A stretch of DNA of 64,000 nt. It comes from Oceanococcus sp051252075 (lineage in GTDB: Bacteria > Pseudomonadota > Gammaproteobacteria > Nevskiales > Oceanococcaceae). Below the pieces are notes generated by a model. The model saw nothing but the letters and a program-made list of their open reading frames with translations, was not told where the DNA came from and did not search any database. Shown in pieces: positions 35,295 to 42,829 of the stretch. The DNA lies in the NCBI GenBank assembly GCA_051252075.1, contig JBPOFU010000001.1:186001-250000 (forward strand), given 5' to 3'. A program made the translations under genes and the position numbers. Position 1 is the first letter of the stretch. Every line of letters begins with the position of its first letter.

Positions 35295-35864
35295 TTATGT
35301 CGAGGTCTGCACAGATGCTGCTGAATGTGATGCGTGCAGCTTGGATGACAGCACAGCAAGAACAGGAAGAATAATTCCCCAGCTCAGCGCAACGACACAA
35401 AGAGGCTGCCAATTTGGGCTGGCCAAGCTGGCAGCACCGAGTTTCGCACCAGACCAGTAGGCGATTGGCGCCGAAATGACAGCCATAGTGGCAAGTAAAT
35501 AGGGGTGATTGCGCAGCATTGCCATATTGTTGTGCAACAGCAGCGCAAAGTTTGCCCACAATGCAAAAACCCATAACGGTGGTAGGAACGACAGCGGCGC
35601 AAAACCCGAGTAACTGATGAGTTGGGTATTGATCAGAACTGTATCGGCGATAGGTCCCAGTGCGCAGGCCAACAGCAATAGCTGAATGTCTTGTTTTGCC
35701 CGCAGGCTATAGCGTAGGTGAATACAGACCCAAAGCAGCATGCAGCCTATCGCGAATATTTCGCCGCCACGCACCGCGCTCACAACGAGAATGAGCCACA
35801 ACAGTTGAAACGCCAGGATTTGAACGATGCGGGGAATGCCTGTTTCAACTATGGGCGCGGCCAT
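35295..35864 (-). CDS. DUF2878 family membrane protein
   Basis: 189 residues with six predicted membrane segments (IVQILAFQLLWLILVVSAVRGG, IFAIGCMLLWVCIHL, LLLLACALGPIADTVL, FLPPLWVFALWANFALLLH, LLATMAVISAPIAYWSGAKL, WGIILPVLAVLSS). The LGPIADTVLIN, PPLWVFALWANFALLLHNNM and GAKLGA tracts match DUF2878. No function established. Stands alone between DUF4124 and the CPXCG gene; about 90 bases downstream before DUF4124. Confidence 0.88.
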   Translation of the reverse strand: MAAPIVETGIPRIVQILAFQLLWLILVVSAVRGGEIFAIGCMLLWVCIHLRYSLRAKQDIQLLLLACALGPIADTVLINTQLISYSGFAPLSFLPPLWVFALWANFALLLHNNMAMLRNHPYLLATMAVISAPIAYWSGAKLGAASLASPNWQPLCVVALSWGIILPVLAVLSSKLHASHSAASVQTST

Positions 35865-36031
35865 TTGCTCGTCGTATTGTTTTTGATCGAAGATGGTAGC
35901 AACTAAATTTCAGCCCTCATCGGCGTCATGGTTTCAAATGTTGAAAAGCCGGACGTAATTTTTGACTCAAACCATAGCCTCTTTGGAATAATCGTAATGC
36001 CCGAAAAATCTGCCAAGCTCTATTTCCACTG

Positions 36032-36226
36032 ATGCCACAAGGTCTGCAAGAAGCTACTCGCTCCTGCCCCTATTGCGGGGAGAATATCGATTTATTGATA
36101 GATGGCAGTGTGCCTGAGCAGATCTACGTGGAGGATTGCTTCGTTTGCTGCCGTCCCATCGTGATCTCAGCTTGCTTCGATGAGGATGGCGATGTGGTGC
36201 TGGACCTCCGTCAAGAAGATGACTGA
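36032..36226 (+). CDS. CPXCG-motif cysteine-rich small protein
   Basis: A 64-residue acidic protein with two cysteine pairs, SCPYCGENIDLLIDG and DCFVCCRPIVIS, forming a probable zinc ribbon. This matches the small CPXCG family of unknown function. No good ribosome-binding site is visible before the ATG. Its last 16 bases overlap tail-to-tail with the TetR gene. Confidence 0.85.
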   Translation: MPQGLQEATRSCPYCGENIDLLIDGSVPEQIYVEDCFVCCRPIVISACFDEDGDVVLDLRQEDD

Positions 36227-36882
36227 GCGGCACCTTGGATCAAGGCGCGAAAAAACAGCATGATTTCTTTCGACATCGCGCTGGCATCCAAGCCAGTGTC
36301 ATTGGTTAACCACTCCACGATCAATTCATTCGCCGCACCGACTAAAGCCACGGACGGCAGATGGTAATCCCGATCTGGTAGCTGGCCTGCTGCCACCAAA
36401 TCATTCGCAGCAATGGTGATGAATTGGGCAAATTGGTGAATGGATTTTCGTCGCAAGGCTTCCAAACGCGGATTGATGCCCACAGATTCCACGCTACCCA
36501 AACGGGCGCGGCGGGGGTCACCCAAGTAAAAGTCTACAAACGCTTGCAAGGTATTCAACGCGCGTTGTTGTGGATTGCCACGCTGCTGCATGGCGCTCAA
36601 AACCACCGCGGTAACCTCTTCGCGCAGCTGCGCCAATAGTGCTTCTAGCAGTGCTTCGCGATTGCGAAAATGCTGATAAAAATGCCTTGTAGTCACTTTC
36701 GCCTGACTGCAAATTTTCTCGACCGTGGTGTTGGGGTAGCCCAATTCGGTAAACAGATTCAAACCTGTTTCCAGCAGCCGCTTACGCCGTTCACGTTCGC
36801 GCTCCTCTGAGCTTTGCCCAGCATAGCGTCGCGTTGGTTTACGCCGTGGCAAGTTAGTGGTGAGACCCTGTTTCAAGCTCAT
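36211..36882 (-). CDS. TetR/AcrR family transcriptional regulator
   Basis: 223 residues. After a basic N-terminal tail (LPRRKPTRRYAG), the HTH region reads RLLETGLNLFTELGYPNTTVEKICSQAKVTTRHFYQHFRNREALLEALLAQLREE, typical of TetR repressors. The C-terminal ligand domain includes FVDFYLGDPRRARLGSVESVGINPRLEALRR. The neighbour divergent from it, 40 bases away, is a PLP-dependent deaminase-like gene, a possible target, but no clear palindrome was found between them. Confidence 0.9.
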   Translation of the reverse strand: MSLKQGLTTNLPRRKPTRRYAGQSSEERERERRKRLLETGLNLFTELGYPNTTVEKICSQAKVTTRHFYQHFRNREALLEALLAQLREEVTAVVLSAMQQRGNPQQRALNTLQAFVDFYLGDPRRARLGSVESVGINPRLEALRRKSIHQFAQFITIAANDLVAAGQLPDRDYHLPSVALVGAANELIVEWLTNDTGLDASAMSKEIMLFFRALIQGAAQSSS

Positions 36883-36922
36883 GCGCGCTACGATAAGCCA
36901 TCTTCATATTGCGTCAACCACT

Positions 36923-37900
36923 ATGCCCAATGCCGAGCGTCCCCTATACGCGGTTTATCCAGCTTTGCAGCGGCATTTGCCTTGTGCCGGTTTTGCGCAA
37001 TTGCCCACGCCAGTACAGCAACACACATTCTCCGGGCGCCCCGTTTGGATCAAGCGAGACGATCTCACCCACTCGCTATATGGCGGTAATAAGGTGCGCA
37101 AGCTGGAATTTATTTTGGCCGCTGCCAAAGCCGCAGGGCAGCGCCGTGTGGTGACTTTTGGTGCAACAGGTACTCACCATGGTTTGGCGACGGCCTTGTT
37201 TTGTCGTGAACTCGGCTTGGACTGCGAATTGCTTTTGTTCGAGCAAGAAGAGACCGAGCATGTGCACGCCAACCGCAAGGCACTTGCAGCCGCTGGGGCG
37301 GATTGTGTGGAGTGCGGCAGTTTGGGCAATACCGTGCGTCGTTTCTATTTGCATCCCAGGCGCCTACGTGGCGACACCCTATTTTTATTTGCGGGAGGCT
37401 CAGGGGTAGCGGGCACGCTGGCCTTTGTGAACGCAGCACTGGAGCTTAAACAGCAAATTGAGGCAGGCGAAGCCTGTATGCCAGATCGCCTTTATGTGGC
37501 CTGCAGTTCTGGGTCCACGTTGGCGGGGCTTACTTTGGGTGCTGCTATTGCGGAGCTATCCTGCGAAGTTATTGGCGTGCAAGTCGCGGATAGCCATCTT
37601 GGGCCCTTTCAGGCCTGCACCGAAGATACCGTGAGCGCCTTAATCCGCAAAACCATGCGTTGGTTAAATAAGCACCAAGCACCTTGTACGCTGCCCTGCC
37701 CAGGCGTGAGATTGGAGTCGCGTTTTCTCGGCGCGGGTTATGGATTCCCTGCGGCCGGAGGTGCCAGTGCGGCCACACAATTCCAGCAGGCTGTTGCTGT
37801 TCCTTTAGACGAAACCTATACCGCGAAGGCATTTGCCGGCCTATTGGCTGATGATAGCGATGGCGCGCTAATGTATTGGCACACTTTGAGTTCGGTTTAG
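36923..37900 (+). CDS. PLP-dependent ACC deaminase / D-cysteine desulfhydrase family protein
   Basis: 325 residues from ATG 36923; in-frame upstream ATGs overlap the TetR start and are less likely. The N-terminal half shows WIKRDDLTHSLYGGNKVRKLEFIL with PLP lysine Lys57, FGATGTHHGLATALFCRELGL, and FAGGSGVAGTLAFVNAALEL, then VACSSGSTLAGLTLGA as the phosphate-binding loop. The family splits into ACC deaminase and D-cysteine desulfhydrase; I cannot assign between them. Divergent from the TetR gene. Confidence 0.85.
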   Translation: MPNAERPLYAVYPALQRHLPCAGFAQLPTPVQQHTFSGRPVWIKRDDLTHSLYGGNKVRKLEFILAAAKAAGQRRVVTFGATGTHHGLATALFCRELGLDCELLLFEQEETEHVHANRKALAAAGADCVECGSLGNTVRRFYLHPRRLRGDTLFLFAGGSGVAGTLAFVNAALELKQQIEAGEACMPDRLYVACSSGSTLAGLTLGAAIAELSCEVIGVQVADSHLGPFQACTEDTVSALIRKTMRWLNKHQAPCTLPCPGVRLESRFLGAGYGFPAAGGASAATQFQQAVAVPLDETYTAKAFAGLLADDSDGALMYWHTLSSV

Positions 37901-37910
37901 AACTATCAAA

Positions 37911-39041
37911 CTAAGCGCTGCGGCAGCTGATTAGCTTCAGAGGTGCTGATTCTGCCAGTAGCGCTTGGTTTTTACCGGCTTGTTTGGCAGCGTACATGGC
38001 GATATCGGCTTTGTTGATTAGGCTGTCGGCGTGCTGTGCATGCTCTGGTGACACGGCGACGCCTATGCTGCAGCCAACTTGAAGTAGGACGCCTTGGTAG
38101 GCAATGGGGGCTTGCGCTGCCGCGACCAATTTTCTGGCTATTTTCAAAGCGATTTCTGCTACGGGAACGCCAACCAGCACGACGATGAATTCGTCGCCGC
38201 CTTTGCGCGCCAGGGTGTCTGACGGTCTTAAAGAGGCGCGCCAGCGTTTGCTCATGGCACGCAGCACTTCATCTCCAGCGGCATGGCCGTGTTCGTCGTT
38301 CACCGCTTTAAAGCCATCCAAATCTATGAACAGCACCGCGACTTTACTGCCGCTGCGTTGAACGCCAGAGAGCGCTTGCTGTAGTCGATCCAGAGCAATG
38401 GATTGTCTGGGTATGCCGGTGAGTTCATCGGTGATCGCCAGCATGGCAATCTCTTCGCGTTGGCGCTCTACATCGTGAGTCAGACTCAGCATCGTGCTGT
38501 TGAGCTCGTTGATCGCACTAAAGACCACCAAGGGCAGTACGACCGTGGCGATGATGAGGGTCGCCCATGAACTGGGCTGGGTCATGTAGCTGTTGGCATC
38601 GAAGCTAATTGAGAGTACGCCGCTGTTAAATCCAAATCCGGTCAAACTGACCGCGACACACACACCAGCGATCGTAATAATGCCAGCTCGAGCGGAATAC
38701 AGAGTGCTAACCAATAAGGCACTGGTTACCAACCACCAAGTGCCAGCGCCGAGTAGTCCTAGGGTGATTAAACCCATAGCACCGATGAGCCAAAACAAGA
38801 CGATGATGAGTCCAGCTTTGAGTCGGCTTGATAACCGGTGACGTAGGCCGAATACGCCAAGCGCAGTAAGGCCCACCGCGATGTGCACAGCGTACATTGG
38901 CAGCCATCCCGTGCTGGCTGCACGGGATAAGGACAAAGGCACGCCGATTAGAGAAAGTATGGCCAAGCCCGCCCAAATTCGGTTCACCAGCACGCTTTGC
39001 ATTTCAGCAATGCGGTCGTCGACATCTGCGGAGCGGAACAT
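37911..39041 (-). CDS. Membrane diguanylate cyclase (GGDEF)
   Basis: 376 residues from ATG 39041; a TTG at 39095 is possible. The N-terminal half has about six membrane helices (LAILSLIGVPLSLS, GLIIVLFWLIGAMGLITLGLLG, IITIAGVCVAVSLTGFG, WATLIIATVVLPLVVFSA). The GGDEF domain carries an intact KGGDEF active site and an RPSD inhibitory I-site five residues before it, so an active, product-inhibited c-di-GMP synthase is expected. The signal sensed is unknown. Convergent with the PLP enzyme, downstream of the acyl-CoA dehydrogenase terminator. Confidence 0.92.
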   Translation of the reverse strand: MFRSADVDDRIAEMQSVLVNRIWAGLAILSLIGVPLSLSRAASTGWLPMYAVHIAVGLTALGVFGLRHRLSSRLKAGLIIVLFWLIGAMGLITLGLLGAGTWWLVTSALLVSTLYSARAGIITIAGVCVAVSLTGFGFNSGVLSISFDANSYMTQPSSWATLIIATVVLPLVVFSAINELNSTMLSLTHDVERQREEIAMLAITDELTGIPRQSIALDRLQQALSGVQRSGSKVAVLFIDLDGFKAVNDEHGHAAGDEVLRAMSKRWRASLRPSDTLARKGGDEFIVVLVGVPVAEIALKIARKLVAAAQAPIAYQGVLLQVGCSIGVAVSPEHAQHADSLINKADIAMYAAKQAGKNQALLAESAPLKLISCRSA

Positions 39042-39140
39042 GAATAGGCAGATTGCTAGCAGGCAGGGATAGCCATTGCGCCTATCGGCCGCCAAGGCAA
39101 GGGCTGAAGGGGTAGCCCCTATTTCACGTGGCGGTAAGAC

Positions 39141-39170
39141 AAAAAAAGCCCCGCCGATTGGCGAGGCTTT
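39141..39170 (-). terminator. Rho-independent terminator of the acyl-CoA dehydrogenase gene
   Basis: On the minus strand GCCTCGCC-AATC-GGCGGGGC is followed by seven T residues, twenty bases after the stop codon. The complementary A-run side also gives weak activity on the plus strand. Confidence 0.88.
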
Positions 39171-39189
39171 GTGTCTTAAGACCTAGAGC

Positions 39190-41013
39190 TTATTCGAATA
39201 CGAAATGATCATTATCCAAAGCCATGATTGAACGCGGGCCACTGGTCAACGCTTCTGCATGTGCCAATTGACGCGGCAAGATGCGATCCAAGTAGAACTC
39301 ACCGGTACGGATCTTGGCTTTGTAGAACTCTGGGGTTTCAGCGCCGCCGTGTTCCAGTTTTTCATAAGCCACGGCAACCATTTGAGCCCAGAAGTAACCC
39401 ATGGTGACGTAGCCTGAGAACATCAAGAAGTCGTATGCGGCAGCGCCGACGGCATCGCGATCACTGCGTGCGGCCATCAAAATACGACCAGTGATGTAGT
39501 TCCACTTCAGTGCCAGTTGTGACAATTCGGTCACATAGCGGCGCAAAACACGGCGTTTGCGTGAGCCCGTTACCGGATTGTGCTGGGCACAGAACTTGAG
39601 GATTTCACCGGTATATTCAGGTACTGCTTTACCACGTGACATGATGATGACTTTGCGGCCAAGGAAGTCCAGTGCCTGGATACCTGTCGTGCCTTCATAC
39701 AAAGTGGAGATTCGCGCATCGCGGGCAATTTGCTCCATACCCCATTCGCTGATGTAACCATGGCCACCAAATACTTGCATGCCATGGTTAGTGGATTCCA
39801 AGCCCATTTCGGTCAAGAAACCTTTCAGAATTGGGGTTAAAAAGCCCAATTTGTCATCAAATTCCTTGTAGTCGGCTTCGTCGCCGGTCGCCATCAAATC
39901 GGCGAATTTGGCAGCGTGATAAAGCATCGCCCGGCCGCCTTCAGTAATGGCTTTCTGAGTCAGCAGCATGCGGCGTACGTCAGCGTGATAAATCAGCGCA
40001 TCAGCAGGCTTTTCCGGTTCTTTTTTGCCGGACAAAGAACGCATGGATCGGCGTTCTTTGGCGTAGCGCAAAGCACCTTGGAAAGACAGTTCAGAATGTG
40101 CAACGCCTTGGATCGCAGTACCAATACGGGCGGTGTTCATGAAGGTGAACATGCACTCCATGCCCTTGTTTTCTGGCCCCAACATCACGCCTTCGGCGGC
40201 GTCAAAGTTAATTACCGCCGTGGCAGAGGCTTTGATGCCCATCTTGTGTTCTAAGGAACCGCAGGTCACATTGTTGTTTTCGCCTACGCTGCCGTCAGCG
40301 TTGATTTGCATCTTCGGTACGATGAACAGTGAAATGCCGCGGGTGCCTTCGGGCGCGCCGGGTAAGCGAGCCAACACCACGTGAATGATGTTGTCGGTCA
40401 TGTCGTGATCGCCGGAAGAGATGAAAATCTTCGTGCCGGTGATTTTAAAGGTGCCGTCGCCGTTGGGTTCGGCGCGGGTTTTGACCTGGCCCAAATCGGT
40501 GCCGCACTGAGGCTCGGTTAGGCACATGGTGCCCATCCATTCGCCAGAAACCAATGGGTTCAAATATTTGGTTTTCTGCTCGTCATCGCCGTGTATGAAG
40601 ATGGTGTTCATGGCTCCGATGGACAGGCCGGGATACATGCTCCAAGACCAGTTAGCAGTTGCAACAATTTCGTGTTTAATCAGCCCCAAGGACATGGGCA
40701 AGCCTTGGCCGCCATATTCCTCTGGGTGGCTCAATGAAGGCCAGCCGGAATCGCGGTAGGTGTTGTAGGCCTCTTTAAAGCCTTTCGGGGTGGTGACTTT
40801 GCCGTCGACCAGCGTGCAACCTTCTTGGTCACCAGACTGGTTAAGCGGAGCCACTTCGCTTTCCGCGAAACGGGCAGACTCTTCTAAAATCGCATCAACC
40901 ACATCCGGTGTGGCTTCTTCGCCACCAGGTAAGGTTTTGTAATGGGCTTCGTAGTCGAACACCTCATGCATGAGGAACTTCATATCGCGCAGCGGCGCTT
41001 TGAATTCTGGCAT
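39190..41013 (-). CDS. Acyl-CoA dehydrogenase with C-terminal extension (DmdC/FadE5-like)
   Basis: 607 residues. FAD-dependent oxidation of an acyl-CoA to the enoyl-CoA. Core features: SLSHPEEYGGQGLPMSLG, MCLTEPQCGTDLGQVKT (flavin and substrate loop), FISSGDHDM, GYISEWGMEQIARDARISTLYEGTTGIQALDFLGRK with the catalytic glutamate in YEG, and a C-terminal Acyl-CoA_dh_C domain. The size fits the approximately 600-residue subfamily that includes 3-methylmercaptopropionyl-CoA dehydrogenases; substrate unknown. ATG 41013 is preferred over 41019 because AGGAG sits seven bases before it. A possible TetR operator lies 113 bases upstream. Confidence 0.92.
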   Translation of the reverse strand: MPEFKAPLRDMKFLMHEVFDYEAHYKTLPGGEEATPDVVDAILEESARFAESEVAPLNQSGDQEGCTLVDGKVTTPKGFKEAYNTYRDSGWPSLSHPEEYGGQGLPMSLGLIKHEIVATANWSWSMYPGLSIGAMNTIFIHGDDEQKTKYLNPLVSGEWMGTMCLTEPQCGTDLGQVKTRAEPNGDGTFKITGTKIFISSGDHDMTDNIIHVVLARLPGAPEGTRGISLFIVPKMQINADGSVGENNNVTCGSLEHKMGIKASATAVINFDAAEGVMLGPENKGMECMFTFMNTARIGTAIQGVAHSELSFQGALRYAKERRSMRSLSGKKEPEKPADALIYHADVRRMLLTQKAITEGGRAMLYHAAKFADLMATGDEADYKEFDDKLGFLTPILKGFLTEMGLESTNHGMQVFGGHGYISEWGMEQIARDARISTLYEGTTGIQALDFLGRKVIIMSRGKAVPEYTGEILKFCAQHNPVTGSRKRRVLRRYVTELSQLALKWNYITGRILMAARSDRDAVGAAAYDFLMFSGYVTMGYFWAQMVAVAYEKLEHGGAETPEFYKAKIRTGEFYLDRILPRQLAHAEALTSGPRSIMALDNDHFVFE

Positions 41014-41125
41014 GGTCATACTCCTGAGTAAGCAAGACAGGCAGCAAGCGTGCGGCTTGTCATCAAGGGGGTGAGCGTAGTGCTCATCATCTTTTAAATC
41101 TGGGGACGTACACTAACATCATTCA

Positions 41126-41140
41126 ATACTCTGGCGTATG
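41126..41140. promoter_or_regulatory. Candidate TetR operator upstream of the acyl-CoA dehydrogenase
   Basis: ATACTCTGGCGTATG has the form ATAC-N6-GTAT and shares 11 fixed positions with both operators in front of the TetR-fadE genes near 50 kb. It is the only such site I noticed near a distant gene. Position, 113 bases upstream of the start codon, is suitable for repression or activation. Confidence 0.5.
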
Positions 41141-41305
41141 GTGGATTTTTTTCTGCCTCTTGTCGCCGGTGTACGAGTGTTTTTTAAGAGTCTGTTTTTT
41201 CAATAGTTTCTAGGCATTTCAGAACAGTTGTCTAGACACCTATAATCCGACTTGCGAGCTGTCCGGATTATGTTGCGCTGCGCAAAAATGGGCCAATTGG
41301 GCGAT

Positions 41306-42289
41306 TCAGCTCGCTTCACGGCGACGCAGTTCTTGCAGTACCGGTCCGCTAAAGAGATGCTTGAGGCTGAGCGCTAAAAGCGGTCGCAATACGCGCCGTG
41401 GCCAAGAGCCCTGAATACGATCATAGGCAGCTAAAACACGGCTAGAACCAAGGTATTGATCGACTACAAAGGCGATTTGCCATGCATTATCTAGGGTGTA
41501 GTCCGCCATGCAGGGCCAAAAATTCGCTTGTTCTTGGCCTAGCTGCAAGATCAATTCCAAAAATGGGCTGACTTTTAGCGAGTTTGTGTCGGCTTGTTCT
41601 GGGTACAGATCGCGGGCCCGTTCAAAGAAGCTTTCCATGCCCGCGGTGTGCGCGCACATGATGATCATCATCAGAAAGTAGCGTGCGCCACGCCCTTCTT
41701 GTTCAAAGCGGCGGGCAGAGGTTGCTAGCTCGCCGGGCAATAGCAGCCATTGCCCTTGTTTAAAAATCTCTTGGCTAATTCTTTGGTCTTCTAAAAAGGG
41801 CAGGCTCTCGTCGAAACCGCCTAAATGGTCGAAAAACTCACAACTTATGAGCAATCCTTGGTCGCCATTGATGGTTTCAGCTCGATTGAGCCGGCTTTTG
41901 GCCTGCAAATGGCGATAAAAACGCTGGCCCTGTGCTGGAGCGTCTTTGAAGCGCAATGCAAAATGCCCCGCGCTGCATGGCGGGCTGGCATCCAATGCCG
42001 AGCATGCCTTGCTTAAGAGGTGTTCATCAGCAAGCCGCGAATCAGCGTGCAGGAACAAAACAGTGGCGTGTTGTGCACAGTGGCGGGCAGCATTCATCTG
42101 GGCACCGCGTCCCCTACTTGCCTGTACCCAATCGGTGCTTTGGGCCACTTGGCGCGTCTCGTCCTGGCTGCCGCCGTCCGCCACAATGATTTGCAGGGCT
42201 ACGCCCTTTTGCTGGCGTAAATCCTCCAGTAAGGCCGCTAAGGCCACTTGCTCATTGAGTGTGGGGATGATGACGCTGAGGGTCTTCAA
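41306..42289 (-). CDS. TIGR04283-type family 2 glycosyltransferase with C-terminal extension
   Basis: About 327 residues. MKTLSVIIPTLNEQVALAALLEDLRQQ and IIVADGGSQDETRQVAQ, then ASRGRGAQMNAARH and LFLHADSRL (metal-binding region), are diagnostic for the small GT2 subfamily TIGR04283. That family is usually about 230 residues; the last 100 residues here (from MMIIMCAHTAGMESFFERA) form an extra helical region. The start is likely TTG 42289, overlapping the DUF4112 stop (TTGA); a GTG five codons upstream is the alternative. Same operon as DUF4112. Sugar substrate unknown. Confidence 0.8.
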   Translation of the reverse strand: MKTLSVIIPTLNEQVALAALLEDLRQQKGVALQIIVADGGSQDETRQVAQSTDWVQASRGRGAQMNAARHCAQHATVLFLHADSRLADEHLLSKACSALDASPPCSAGHFALRFKDAPAQGQRFYRHLQAKSRLNRAETINGDQGLLISCEFFDHLGGFDESLPFLEDQRISQEIFKQGQWLLLPGELATSARRFEQEGRGARYFLMMIIMCAHTAGMESFFERARDLYPEQADTNSLKVSPFLELILQLGQEQANFWPCMADYTLDNAWQIAFVVDQYLGSSRVLAAYDRIQGSWPRRVLRPLLALSLKHLFSGPVLQELRRREAS

Positions 42290-42753
42290 CTTTGCACGGC
42301 CCACATTACCGCAACGATGGTCGCAGCCGCCACGGCCACCCAGAGTACCCAGCCTCTAGCTGGGGGTGTTTCATCAACCTTGGATTGCTCATCCATCCAA
42401 TCGATGAGAATTTTTCGATTGCGCTGGTTGGATTGCCATAGCAAGTCAAAGAAATCGCCAAGCAAGGGTACGATGCCGACAACGGCCTCAATGGCGAGAT
42501 TGCCTAGCATTTTCAGTTGCAAGCGCCCCGGTGCTTTCACTCCACGGGCCTGCCAAATCATCCATAGGCCTAGCGCCAAACCCAGTAGATCACCCACGCC
42601 TGGAATCAGACCAATCACCGCATCTGCACCAAAGCGTATCTGGGTGCCGGGTATGCGTATCGCGCTGTCCAGCATGGTGGCTAAGCTGTTTAGGCGTTGA
42701 CGCAATTGTTGTTGCTGCTGTTGCGTGGTTTCAGCAGTTGTGTCCATGTTCAT
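42286..42753 (-). CDS. DUF4112 family membrane-associated protein
   Basis: 155 residues. After a glutamine run (TTQQQQQQLRQRL), the DUF4112 core reads LATMLDSAIRIPGTQIRFGADAVIGLIPGVGDLLGLALGLWMIWQARGVKAPG, then MLGNLAIEAVVGIVPLLGDFFDLLWQSNQRN, ending with a transmembrane helix (GWVLWVAVAAATIVAVMWAV). Function unknown. Divergent from plsB; their longest possible frames overlap, but the preferred plsB start leaves a 76-base gap. Confidence 0.88.
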   Translation of the reverse strand: MNMDTTAETTQQQQQQLRQRLNSLATMLDSAIRIPGTQIRFGADAVIGLIPGVGDLLGLALGLWMIWQARGVKAPGRLQLKMLGNLAIEAVVGIVPLLGDFFDLLWQSNQRNRKILIDWMDEQSKVDETPPARGWVLWVAVAAATIVAVMWAVQS

Positions 42754-42829
42754 TCCGTTAGACTACACAAAAAGAATCAAGCCTCAGCGCTGGCGCATTT
42801 TGCTGCCGACCGCTGTACGGGGGCAGGGA

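Noticed and set aside
41242..41285. Inverted repeats ATAATCCG/CGGATTAT and TTGCGC/GCGCAA between the glycosyltransferase and acyl-CoA dehydrogenase
   Set aside because: Short, with no clear tract of T residues and no match elsewhere in the window; could be chance.
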